Origin: Clostridia bacterium
GTDB taxonomy: Bacteria; Bacillota; Clostridia; Oscillospirales; Acutalibacteraceae
DNA: 5,163 nucleotides
NCBI GenBank assembly: GCA_017501865.1
Contig: JAFVWD010000126.1
Span: 1-5,163 of the forward strand
Reading direction: 5' to 3'
The translations under genes were made by a program, and so were the position numbers. Below the pieces are notes generated by a model. It did not search any database. It was given only the letters and a program-made list of their open reading frames with translations, and was not told the origin of the DNA. Positions within the stretch are counted from its first letter, which is position 1; every line of letters begins with the position of its first letter. Shown here piece by piece: positions 1 through 5,163 of this stretch.

Positions 1-129
1 TTGCAAATTACCCTCACCTGCTTGGAAGCCTGCATCCATTGCCACACATTCCAAAAACACAGACAAGTCGGCCTTAGGAAGTTCTCGCTCAATGACTTGG
101 CCAAAGTGTCTACCCAAGTCGTTTGTTAC
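1..129 (-). CDS. Unrecognised open frame, cut by the left edge (doubtful gene)
   Basis: A minus-strand frame stays open for 43 codons from just after a TAG (130-132) to the window edge and continues beyond it. The translation looks protein-like, with charged and hydrophobic residues alternating: ERELPKADLSVFLECVAMDAG lies in its middle and it ends EGNLQ at the edge. It is in the same frame as the mobC-like gene upstream, separated by that gene's TGA and the TAG. Possible starts are a TTG at 115-117, with only a weak AGGT upstream, or an ATG at 37-39; neither has a convincing ribosome binding site. I do not recognise the family. It could be the next gene of the mobile element, a decayed remnant, or chance, because 43 open codons are not significant and the opposite plus-strand frame is also open here. 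It does not resemble the start of a relaxase. Confidence 0.25.
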
Positions 130-168
130 CTAACCGATGAGAGAGGGACGGTCTTTTCTTTTTTTATA

Positions 169-492
169 TCATTCACTTAAATCTCCTTTCAGTTCACAAA
201 GTGTTTCGGTGATTAGCCTGATTATTTCAAGCATCTCATCGGTCACTTCTTTTTTATTTTTAAGTTCTTCGAGCACCTCGGCAAGATTGTTACGAAGTGC
301 TTTGAACACTCTTGGGTTACCACCGTGAACAACAATGTCCTGCTGCATGCAACGGCGGTAGCAGTATTCCTGTTTGCTCAAACCCGATATTGCAACGACC
401 TTGTTTATCTGTTCGTTTTCTTCGGGTGAGACTCTGAAGCCAACTGTTATACTGCGGAAACGGTTGTGCCGATCTAAATTTTTTGCTGACAT
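169..492 (-). CDS. MobC-like / ribbon-helix-helix mobilization accessory protein
   Basis: This encodes a small basic protein of 107 residues. Residues 13-50 fit a ribbon-helix-helix DNA-binding fold: a strand (RSITVGFRVS), a helix starting at PEENEQI, then SGLSKQEYCYRR, the pattern seen in MobC-type relaxosome proteins. The rest (about 62-105) is predicted to be helical and charged, probably for oligomerisation or contact with a relaxase. Known MobC proteins bind near oriT and help the relaxase open the DNA. That role is inferred here, since no relaxase gene is visible in the window. The ATG at 490-492 lies one base after the integrase stop. A GGAG inside the end of the integrase gene, ten bases upstream, can serve as its ribosome binding site, so translation is probably coupled. 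An in-frame ATG much further upstream would overlap the integrase gene and is not used. The stop is TGA. A plain ribbon-helix-helix regulator is the main alternative. Confidence 0.7.
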   Translation of the reverse strand: MSAKNLDRHNRFRSITVGFRVSPEENEQINKVVAISGLSKQEYCYRRCMQQDIVVHGGNPRVFKALRNNLAEVLEELKNKKEVTDEMLEIIRLITETLCELKGDLSE

Positions 493-493
493 T

Positions 494-1564
494 TTAAGCA
501 CGCTCCATATTAAGTTTTTCTGCAATCTCCGTTTGCTTTGACGGGAAGAGGTGAGCATATCTGTAAGTGATGTCGATACTCTCGTGACCGACTCTGTCCG
601 CAATAGCAAGAGGTGTGAATCCCATATCAATGAGAAGTGAAACATGCGAATGTCTCAAATCGTGAATACGGATTTTCTTAACTCCCGTTTCCTTACAGCC
701 TCTTCGCATCTCACTATGGAGATATGCTTTGGTTATAAGAAACACTCTGTCATTCTTCTTCGGCTTGTAAAGACCTTTGAAGTACCTTTGCATTTCATCA
801 CAGAGAAAGTCAGGCATCGCAATTATACGGTTGCTCTTTTTTGTTTTCGGAGTAGTAACAACATCCTTGCCCTTGATACACTGATAGGATTTATTGATTC
901 GTACCGTCTGTTTGTCAAAATCAAAATCACCGTAGGTAAGAGCCAACAACTCACCGAGGCGGATACCGCACCAATAAAGCATTTCAAACGCATAGTATGA
1001 TAAAGGCTTGTCCATCATCGCATCGGAGAACTTTGTGTATTCTTCTTTTGTCCAGAAGAGCATTTCCTTTGTGTTTTCTCTGCCCATATTACCGACCTTT
1101 GCTGCTGGGTTTGACGGAAGCTCGTAAAACCTTACAGCGTGGTTGAAGATTGCACTGAGCTGATTGTGAATTGTTTTGAGGTACCCCGTAGCATATGGCT
1201 GACCGTTTGCATCCCTGTATGCCATCATTTCCTTTTGCCAAGCAATGACATCTGATACCTTAATTTCACACATTTTCTTTTTCTTGAAATACGGTAATAT
1301 CTTAAGTTCGATTACGCTTTCTTTCATAACCCAAGTGTTTTCTTTCAAACGCTCTTCAAGGTCACTTTTGTAGATGTCATAAAACTCCGCAAATGTCATA
1401 TTCAGATCACCGGCATTTTTGTTTAGAAAAGTATTTTCCCAAGCAACCGCATCCTTACGGGTTTTAAAGCCGCGTTTCACCTTGCGATCACTTTCACCTT
1501 TCCAATTTGTGTAATAGACCGAAACATACCACGTACCTCTTTGTTTGTCTTTGTAGACTGCCAT
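494..1564 (-). CDS. int: Tyrosine recombinase / integrase of an integrative element
   Basis: This is a site-specific integrase of 356 residues, a usual length for Tn916/phage-type integrases of Firmicutes. Residues 1-50 form an N-terminal arm-DNA-binding region (GTWYVSVYYTNWKG, then a basic GFKTRKDAVAWE). Residues 55-155 are the helical core-binding domain. Residues 165-350 are the catalytic domain. The catalytic set is complete: Arg202 in CGIRLGE, a beta-hairpin lysine at about 240 (TPKTKKS), His301-x-x-Arg304 in HDLRHSH, His327 in GHES, and the nucleophile Tyr336 in YRYAHLF. The enzyme should cut and rejoin attP and attB in the cytoplasm, with the excisionase setting direction. The start at 1562-1564 is chosen because AAAGGAGA lies seven bases upstream; the ATG six bases earlier would be almost on top of that site. 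It follows the xis-like gene by 20 bases and precedes the mobC-like gene by one base, so all three are probably co-transcribed. Nothing in it is broken. Confidence 0.95.
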   Translation of the reverse strand: MAVYKDKQRGTWYVSVYYTNWKGESDRKVKRGFKTRKDAVAWENTFLNKNAGDLNMTFAEFYDIYKSDLEERLKENTWVMKESVIELKILPYFKKKKMCEIKVSDVIAWQKEMMAYRDANGQPYATGYLKTIHNQLSAIFNHAVRFYELPSNPAAKVGNMGRENTKEMLFWTKEEYTKFSDAMMDKPLSYYAFEMLYWCGIRLGELLALTYGDFDFDKQTVRINKSYQCIKGKDVVTTPKTKKSNRIIAMPDFLCDEMQRYFKGLYKPKKNDRVFLITKAYLHSEMRRGCKETGVKKIRIHDLRHSHVSLLIDMGFTPLAIADRVGHESIDITYRYAHLFPSKQTEIAEKLNMERA

Positions 1565-1584
1565 TTGCATTCTCCTTTTTTTAC

Positions 1585-1767
1585 TTAGTCTTTTTCAGGC
1601 ATACCGTATATCTGTTCAGAAAGATAACGGCGACTGACTTTACCTTTGATCACAAAGAAGCCTTTTGCTTCAAGCTCTTTATTGAGCTTTTCCATAATCT
1701 GATAAGCAAGCGTTTTGGAAATACCAAGCTCTTCGCTGATTTCCTTTGCTGTCATTAATACTGCCAT
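1585..1767 (-). CDS. Excisionase-like helix-turn-helix protein
   Basis: This encodes a 60-residue protein with a helix-turn-helix at about residues 5-28 (MTAKEISEELGISKTLAYQI). A basic wing-like tail follows (VIKGKVSRRYLSEQIYG), the pattern of the recognition wing in small excisionase/MerR-like DNA-binding proteins. Its length and its position just before the integrase, 20 bases away on the same strand, match recombination directionality factors of clostridial integrative elements. Such proteins bend attachment-site DNA and favour excision. The start at 1765-1767 is supported by GGAGG eight bases upstream; a longer reading to 1827 would place the start ahead of that site and is unlikely. It probably also regulates its own promoter, because the upstream region holds a palindrome and repeats. 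The function is inferred from fold and position, and a purely regulatory protein is possible. Confidence 0.75.
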   Translation of the reverse strand: MAVLMTAKEISEELGISKTLAYQIMEKLNKELEAKGFFVIKGKVSRRYLSEQIYGMPEKD

Positions 1768-1802
1768 TTGATTTTCCTCCTTTCGGTTAGTATTTATTAC
1801 AA

Positions 1803-1816
1803 GTCGGATGCCCGAC
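1803..1816. promoter_or_regulatory. Small palindrome in the probable xis-int promoter
   Basis: GTCGG and CCGAC form a perfect inverted repeat with a four-base spacer, 36 bases upstream of the xis-like start. On the minus strand it falls in the 17-base gap between TTCAAT and TAATAA, which are poor matches to the -35 and -10 boxes. A site there would suit an operator controlling the xis-int-mobC operon. The palindrome itself is clear; the promoter boxes are weak and the regulatory role is inferred. Confidence 0.35.
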
Positions 1817-1830
1817 ATTGAACACATAAG

Positions 1831-2228
1831 CCTCTATTTCTTTATTGGGACATTTTTTTGCAAATCTACAAACAAAAATTTCATGAATTTACATTTTGTT
1901 TACAATTTCATTGTAAATACCCCTTACTTCTATACCGCAACAAAATTCAAGTTTTGCTCGCCAAATTTTTAAAAATGTGTCAAAATCAGTTCCCATTTAT
2001 ATACCGCACGAATTTTGTAGTTTTGATAACCAAAATTCTCGTAAATTCACAAATTATTTACAATCAACTTGATAAACCCCTCTACTTCTTTATTGCGACA
2101 TTATTTTTCGTTTCATCCCACTATTTTTCAATTTTTCCTTCTACTTCTTTATTGGGACATAAATTCAACTTTTTGCAAAAATAATTTTAGTTTTTTAAAT
2201 ATCCTCTACTCTTTATTGGGACATTTTT
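1831..2228. repeat. Array of degenerate direct repeats upstream of xis-int
   Basis: Six copies of a unit read on the plus strand as CCTCTACTTCTTTATTGGGA followed by CATTTTTT. Four are close copies, starting at 1831, 2077, 2137 and 2203. Two are more diverged, at 1921 (CCCTTACTTCTATACCGCAAC) and 1992 (CCCATTTATATACCGCAC). Start-to-start spacing is 90, 71, 85, 60 and 66 bases. The copies are followed by T-rich or A-rich tracts. The two diverged copies also share the flanking words AGTTTTG and CCAAA, which suggests an older tandem duplication. The array lies between the excisionase and the guaA end, where integrases of this type have their arm-type sites. I infer integrase or excisionase binding sites. 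Iteron-like replication sites or transcription-factor sites are alternatives. Confidence 0.65.
1899..1917. repeat. Eight-base inverted repeat inside the array
   Basis: TTTACAAT and ATTGTAAA are perfect inverted arms around a three-base centre. The word TTTACAAT recurs at 2057-2064, where a looser inverted pair, GTAAAT (2041-2046) and ATTTAC (2056-2061), overlaps it. Both occurrences precede a copy of the larger repeat by about 15-20 bases. This fits a dimeric protein site, though AT-rich DNA makes short palindromes common. Confidence 0.4.
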
Positions 2229-2310
2229 TGGCTCACAGTTGCGGTTTTTATATAAATTCTTCAAAAAATATAGGTTGTAACAGCAGTATCACGCTGCCGA
2301 AAAAAGGGCA

Positions 2311-2360
2311 TAAAAAATACCTCTCTCGAATGAACTAAGTGTTCAAACGAGAGAGGTTTT
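2311..2360 (-). terminator. Rho-independent terminator, probably usable in both directions
   Basis: CCTCTCTCG (2320-2328) pairs perfectly with CGAGAGAGG (2348-2356). Inside, TGAAC (2331-2335) pairs with GTTCA (2341-2345) around a five-base loop, with an AA/AA internal loop between the two stems. On the minus strand the stem is followed by TATTTTTTA, a good U tract, so it should end the transcript coming from guaA, about 120 bases after its stop. On the plus strand the tail is TTTTCTCTT, weaker but usable. It would insulate host and element transcription. Confidence 0.85.
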
Positions 2361-2382
2361 CTCTTGTATGAAATTAATGTGG

Positions 2383-2466
2383 GAAAGCCGTATACAGTAT
2401 CATTTTTGTATCACGAGGCTTTCTGAAAGTCCCGAAAACCTTGATATATAAGGCTTTGTGGACTTT
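2383..2466. other. Two adjacent hairpins right after the guaA stop
   Basis: Hairpin one, 2426-2466: AAAGTCC pairs with GGACTTT, and internally AAACCTT pairs with AAGG and TTT with one bulged base, around a seven-base AT loop. Hairpin two, 2383-2423, begins only two bases away: GAAAGCC pairs with GGCTTTC, then GTATAC pairs with GTATCAC with one bulge, around a 12-base loop. Neither has a U tract on the minus strand, so they are not ordinary terminators for guaA. Read on the plus strand, the first is followed by a T-rich tail and could stop antisense transcription into guaA. They could also be part of an attachment site or of a structured 3' UTR or small RNA. Confidence 0.5.
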
Positions 2467-2473
2467 TCGTTTC

Positions 2474-2490
2474 TTATTCCCACTCAATCG
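2474..2490. other. Candidate attachment site at the 3' end of guaA
   Basis: The last codons of guaA (Thr-Ile-Glu-Trp-Glu-stop) are highly conserved, and the 3' end of guaA is a documented integration hotspot for genomic islands using tyrosine integrases. Here an int-xis module with probable arm sites lies immediately beyond this end. The word TTATTCCCACTCAAT is not repeated elsewhere in the window, so the matching end of the element, if present, must lie left of position 1. The exact core is unknown; the placement is an inference. Confidence 0.4.
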
Positions 2491-3454
2491 TACCAATCGG
2501 TTTTGGGGTGAGATCGTAAAGCACACGATTAATGCCTTCAACTTCATGAGTGATTCTGTCAGTAATTTTGTGAAGAATTTCATATGGAATTTCCTCAATT
2601 GTAGCACTCATAGCATCGGTTGTATTTACAGCACGAATAATAGCAGGCCAACCCTCGTAACGTTTAGCATCTCTGACACCAACACTTTTTACATCGGGCA
2701 CTGCAATAAAGTACTGCCAAACCTTACCTGCAAGTCCGTTTTTATCAAACTCCTCACGGAGAATTGCATCTGCTTCACGAAGCGCATGAAGTCTGTCTCT
2801 TGTAATTGCGCCGAGACAACGCACGCCGAGTCCCGGACCCGGGAACGGTTGACGATAAACCATTTCATCAGGAAGCCCAAGTGCAGAACCTACAACACGA
2901 ACTTCATCTTTATAGAGAAGTGCTACAGGCTCAACAAGCTCCATTTTCATATCCTCAGGAAGTCCGCCAACATTGTGGTGAGCTTTAACTCCGTCACTTT
3001 CAAGAATATCAAGATAAATTGTACCCTGTGCAAGGAAAGAAATTCCTTCTAATTTCTTTGCTTCTTCGTTAAAAACATCAATAAATTCGCCACCGATAAT
3101 TTTTCTTTTTCTTTCAGGCTCACAAACACCTGCTAATTTATCTAAGAAACGGTCAGTAGCATCAATATAAATCAAATTTGCATCGAGTTGTTTACCGAAA
3201 ACCTCAATAACCTGTTCACTCTCGCCTTTTCTCATAAGGCCGTGATTAACGTGAACACAAACTAATTGCTTACCAATTGCTTTAATAAGAAGTGCTGCAA
3301 CAACAGAAGAGTCAACACCACCTGAAAGCGCGAGTAATACTTTTTTATCACCAACCTGAGCCTGAACCTTTTTAACCTGCTCATCAATAAAAGCATTTGC
3401 AAGCTCTTTGGTAGTAATTCTTTGCATGTCATCAGGTCTTTTTATAAGTTCCAT
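2474..3454 (-). CDS. guaA: GMP synthase ATP-pyrophosphatase (synthetase) subunit, stand-alone
   Basis: This catalyses the last step of GMP synthesis: XMP is adenylated with ATP and the adenylate is replaced by ammonia. The 326 residues match only the C-terminal two thirds of the usual bacterial enzyme of about 510-525 residues. The P-loop SGGVDSS is at 44-50, followed by VNHGLMRKGE, the family block around IGGEF, LAQGTIYLDILES, HHNVGGLPEDM, PFPGPGLG, and the C-terminal XMP/dimerisation region ending KPIGTIEWE. The glutamine amidotransferase domain is absent. The start (3452-3454) has GGAGG about nine bases upstream, and the frame begins cleanly, so this is a designed short form and not a truncation. 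The short loop before HHNVGG resembles archaeal GuaA-B subunits, which work with a separate GuaA-A glutaminase. No such partner is in the window; it may be elsewhere, or free ammonia may be used. It lies 48 bases after the ligase-like gene. No guanine riboswitch is seen. Confidence 0.93.
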   Translation of the reverse strand: MELIKRPDDMQRITTKELANAFIDEQVKKVQAQVGDKKVLLALSGGVDSSVVAALLIKAIGKQLVCVHVNHGLMRKGESEQVIEVFGKQLDANLIYIDATDRFLDKLAGVCEPERKRKIIGGEFIDVFNEEAKKLEGISFLAQGTIYLDILESDGVKAHHNVGGLPEDMKMELVEPVALLYKDEVRVVGSALGLPDEMVYRQPFPGPGLGVRCLGAITRDRLHALREADAILREEFDKNGLAGKVWQYFIAVPDVKSVGVRDAKRYEGWPAIIRAVNTTDAMSATIEEIPYEILHKITDRITHEVEGINRVLYDLTPKPIGTIEWE

Positions 3455-3502
3455 TAATTTATACCTCCGTTGTAAAATTGTATCAACAAACTAAACCGAA
3501 AA

Positions 3503-4693
3503 TCAGTTTGTATAGTTATCAAAATAACCCTGAACAAGAACAACAGGAGTACCTTTATCGCCTGAACCGCTTGTCAAGTCACAAAGTGAACCTATAAGGT
3601 CTGTAAGCTGTCTTGGGGTAGTACCCTGAGAAGCCATATTACCAACGAGGTTATCACTCTTAGATTTAATACTTTCAGAAATAGCTGCTTTAAGCTCTTC
3701 ACCACTTAAATCTTTAAAATCATTATCAGCAAGATATTTAAGCTTTAACTCATTTGGTGTACCAACCAAACCATCTGTAAATGCAGGAGAAACACACGGA
3801 TCGGCAAGTTCCCAGATTTTACCCTGTGGATCTTTAAATGCACCGTCACCATACACCATAACCTCTACGTGCTTACCGGTTGCATCAAGTATAAGCTTCT
3901 GAATTTCAAGAACGAAATCCTTACATTCTCTCGGGAAGAGTTTAATAGTATCTTCAGTAGATTTATTTGAACCGAGAAGACCAAATTTTTCATTACATCC
4001 GCTACCGTCAACAGGAGCATTAAGAATATCGTCAAGTCCGCAAACAATTTTTGCACCGTTTTTAAGAAGAATTCTCTTTGTTCTTGCTCTTGTATGAATA
4101 TCGCAGTTAAGGACACAGTCAGTATACTTAAGAATTGTTGTTGGCTGATTTGCAAAGATAACCTCTACTTCAGCACCTGCATCACGGATAATTTGTGAAT
4201 AATAATCAACATAATCAATACCTGTGAATTCATGCTTGTTTTCACCGAAAAGTTCACGGTATTTTTCAAGTGATAAAACGTCGCTGTACGGATTAACACC
4301 GGCTTCATCAATTTTATCTAAAGAAACGAGTCAGTTACCTACTTCATCACTCGGATAACTGAGCATAAGAACAATCTTCTTAGCACCCATTGCAATACCT
4401 TTAAGACAAATAGCAAAACGATTTCTTGAGAGAATCGGGAAAATAACACCAATGGTCTCTCCGCCTAATTTCGCCTTAACATCTTTAGCAATTGCATCTA
4501 CAGAAGCATAGTTACCCTGACTTCTCGCAACAATTGACTCTGTAACAGAAACAACATCTCTGTCACGAAGGCTGAACCCTTCACTTTCTGCAGCTTCAAT
4601 TACACTGTCAGCAACAATTTTTGCAAGGTTGTCGCCTTTTCTTATAATCGGGCAACGAATACCTCTTGAAACAGTACCAACTTTTCTTTCCAT
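3503..4693 (-). pseudogene. F420-0:gamma-glutamyl ligase (CofE)-like protein, interrupted by an in-frame TGA
   Basis: The frame spans 396 codons plus a terminal TGA and carries one internal TGA at codon 121 (4331-4333). Both sides read as one protein of the F420-ligase family, which in methanogens and actinobacteria adds glutamate to coenzyme F420-0. Before the stop it contains RDRDVVSVTESIVARSQGNY, FPILSRNRF and LSYPSDEVGN. After it come CDIHTRARTKRIL, the acidic and glycine segment GLDDI..PVDGSG, GLLGSNKSTEDT, MVYGDGAFKDP and LTSGSGDKGTP, ending in GYFDNYTN. Clostridia carry such proteins without a known F420 pathway, so the true substrate is unknown. The start at 4691-4693 is chosen because AGGTGA lies seven bases upstream; the ATG at 4709-4711 lies in that ribosome binding site. 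If the TGA is a real stop, a 120-residue N-terminal fragment is made. Mutation, a sequencing error and readthrough are all possible; a nonstandard code is unlikely because this gene and the mobC-like gene end in TGA and tryptophan uses TGG. Confidence 0.85.
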
Positions 4694-4743
4694 AATTACT
4701 TCACCTTTCATTCGGCTAAATTAACAAAAAAATCTGACATCTT

Positions 4744-4771
4744 ATTATAACACCTTGATTTTTACTGTCAA
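4744..4771 (-). promoter_or_regulatory. Consensus sigma-A promoter for the ligase-like gene and guaA
   Basis: On the minus strand a perfect TTGACA (4766-4771) is followed after 16 bases by a perfect TATAAT (4744-4749). The start of transcription would be near 4737, giving a leader of about 44 bases before the ligase-like ATG at 4693. It is the only strong promoter between the flippase and guaA, so it probably drives both downstream genes. No operator or riboswitch is evident in the short leader. Confidence 0.88.
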
Positions 4772-4822
4772 TATTTTTTTGTGAAAAAATCTGTAAGAAA
4801 TATTAGAAAATTCACACCAATT

Positions 4823-5163
4823 TTAATCATTTTTTTTACGAATTGCTAATACAACATTTATAATTTTCTTGCGTAACAATATACATATTACAAAAATCAA
4901 GGCTATTATTATGTACCTTACCACGAAATAATTATATAACAAGGTACTTAAAATTGAAATAACAACAACAGAAAGTGTTAAAAGTCCTACAAACTTCATA
5001 TTATAAACTTCCTGCTTAACAACCTTACGCATTGCAATATAATTAATAGTAGCCTGTATTAAATAACATACTATTGTTGTATAACCTGCCGCTAAATAAC
5101 CAAATTTCGGAATAAATATAAAATTGAGAACAATATTAAAAACTGTAGCAGGAACACTTGAAA
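4823..5163 (-). CDS. Polysaccharide (O-antigen/teichoic-type) flippase, C-terminal part
   Basis: This is the last 112 residues of a membrane protein whose start lies beyond the right edge; the frame is open from the edge to a TAA at 4823-4825, so the internal ATG at 5032 is not a true start. The segment PATVFNIVLNFIFIPKFGYLAAGYTT is the signature of MATE/MVF-superfamily lipid-linked oligosaccharide flippases (Wzx/RfbX-like), which turn undecaprenyl-linked glycans to the outer face of the membrane. It is followed by a transmembrane helix to about YIAM, a short basic loop (RKVVKQEVYN), two further hydrophobic helices (about FVGLLTLSVVVISIL and YIIIALIFVICILL), and a basic end RKKND. It probably belongs to a surface-polysaccharide cluster to the right. 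A clear terminator after it is not visible, so some read-through into the next gene cannot be excluded. Confidence 0.82.
   Translation of the reverse strand, partial: SSVPATVFNIVLNFIFIPKFGYLAAGYTTIVCYLIQATINYIAMRKVVKQEVYNMKFVGLLTLSVVVISILSTLLYNYFVVRYIIIALIFVICILLRKKIINVVLAIRKKND

Noticed and set aside
131..166. Possible plus-strand terminator (ACCG...CGGT followed by T-rich tail)
   Set aside because: The stem is only four base pairs with a 12-base loop, too weak to call.
493..645. Longer N-terminus for the mobC-like protein overlapping the integrase gene
   Set aside because: It would overlap over 150 bases of the catalytic end of the integrase; the ATG at 490-492 has a usable GGAG and the folded domain begins there.
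1768..1827. Longer N-terminus for the excisionase-like protein
   Set aside because: The extension includes the GGAGG site and the promoter palindrome, and shows no family-like residues.
1858..2338. Plus-strand open frames across the repeat region
   Set aside because: They are phenylalanine- and serine-rich translations of T-rich repeats, without ribosome binding sites or recognisable domains.
2441..3052. Long plus-strand frame opposite guaA
   Set aside because: It is the antisense of a well-conserved gene and shows no domain or start signal.
2474..3454. GMP synthase truncated by the inserted element
   Set aside because: The missing domain is at the N-terminus, on the side away from the element, and the short form has its own good ribosome binding site and a complete C-terminus.
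3461..3489. TTGATA and TATAAA with a 17-base gap just before guaA on the minus strand
   Set aside because: The -10-like box lies after the GGAGG ribosome binding site, so transcripts would lack it and start almost at the ATG. The match is probably chance in AT-rich DNA.
4331..4333. Alternative genetic code with TGA as a sense codon
   Set aside because: Tryptophan is encoded by TGG throughout, glycine uses ordinary codons, and two genes in the window end in TGA at family-typical ends.
4694..4711. Upstream ATG start for the ligase-like gene
   Set aside because: That ATG overlaps the AGGTGA ribosome binding site serving the ATG at 4691-4693 and has no site of its own.

Overview
The window reads as a chromosomal segment of a low-GC Gram-positive bacterium, most likely an uncultured or gut clostridium (Ruminococcaceae/Oscillospiraceae/Lachnospiraceae type). 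This rests on the AT-rich codon use, strong GGAGG-type ribosome binding sites, consensus sigma-A promoter boxes, a stand-alone GMP synthetase, and a CofE-like protein of the type carried by clostridia. All supported genes are on the minus strand, so transcription runs from right to left.

Right half (about 2474-5163) is host backbone. At the edge is the C-terminal end of a multi-spanning polysaccharide flippase (4823-5163). A gap with a perfect TTGACA/TATAAT promoter (4744-4771) follows, then a gene for an F420-0:gamma-glutamyl ligase-like protein (3503-4693), then the ATP-pyrophosphatase subunit of GMP synthase (2474-3454). The last two genes are 48 bases apart and probably one transcription unit. 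The ligase-like gene is intact over 396 codons except for one in-frame TGA at codon 121 (4331-4333).

Left half (1 to about 2470) looks like the recombination end of an integrative, mobilizable element. An excisionase-like helix-turn-helix gene (1585-1767), a tyrosine integrase (494-1564) and a MobC/ribbon-helix-helix-like mobilization protein (169-492) form a tight operon with gaps of 20 and 1 bases. An unrecognised open frame runs off the left edge. No relaxase is visible.

Between the two halves lies a gene-free stretch of about 700 bases (1768-2473). It holds, from the excisionase outward, a small palindrome in the probable xis promoter, six degenerate copies of a repeat around TTTATTGGGACAT spaced 60-90 bases apart, a rho-independent terminator, and two more hairpins against the 3' end of guaA. 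The 3' end of guaA is a known insertion hotspot for genomic islands. The simplest reading is an element inserted there, with the repeats acting as integrase arm-type or excisionase sites. The second half of the core site would lie beyond the left edge, so this remains an inference.

The points most worth a second look are the single TGA in an otherwise intact ligase gene, the stand-alone GMP synthetase, the repeat array, and the row of three hairpins at the presumed junction.
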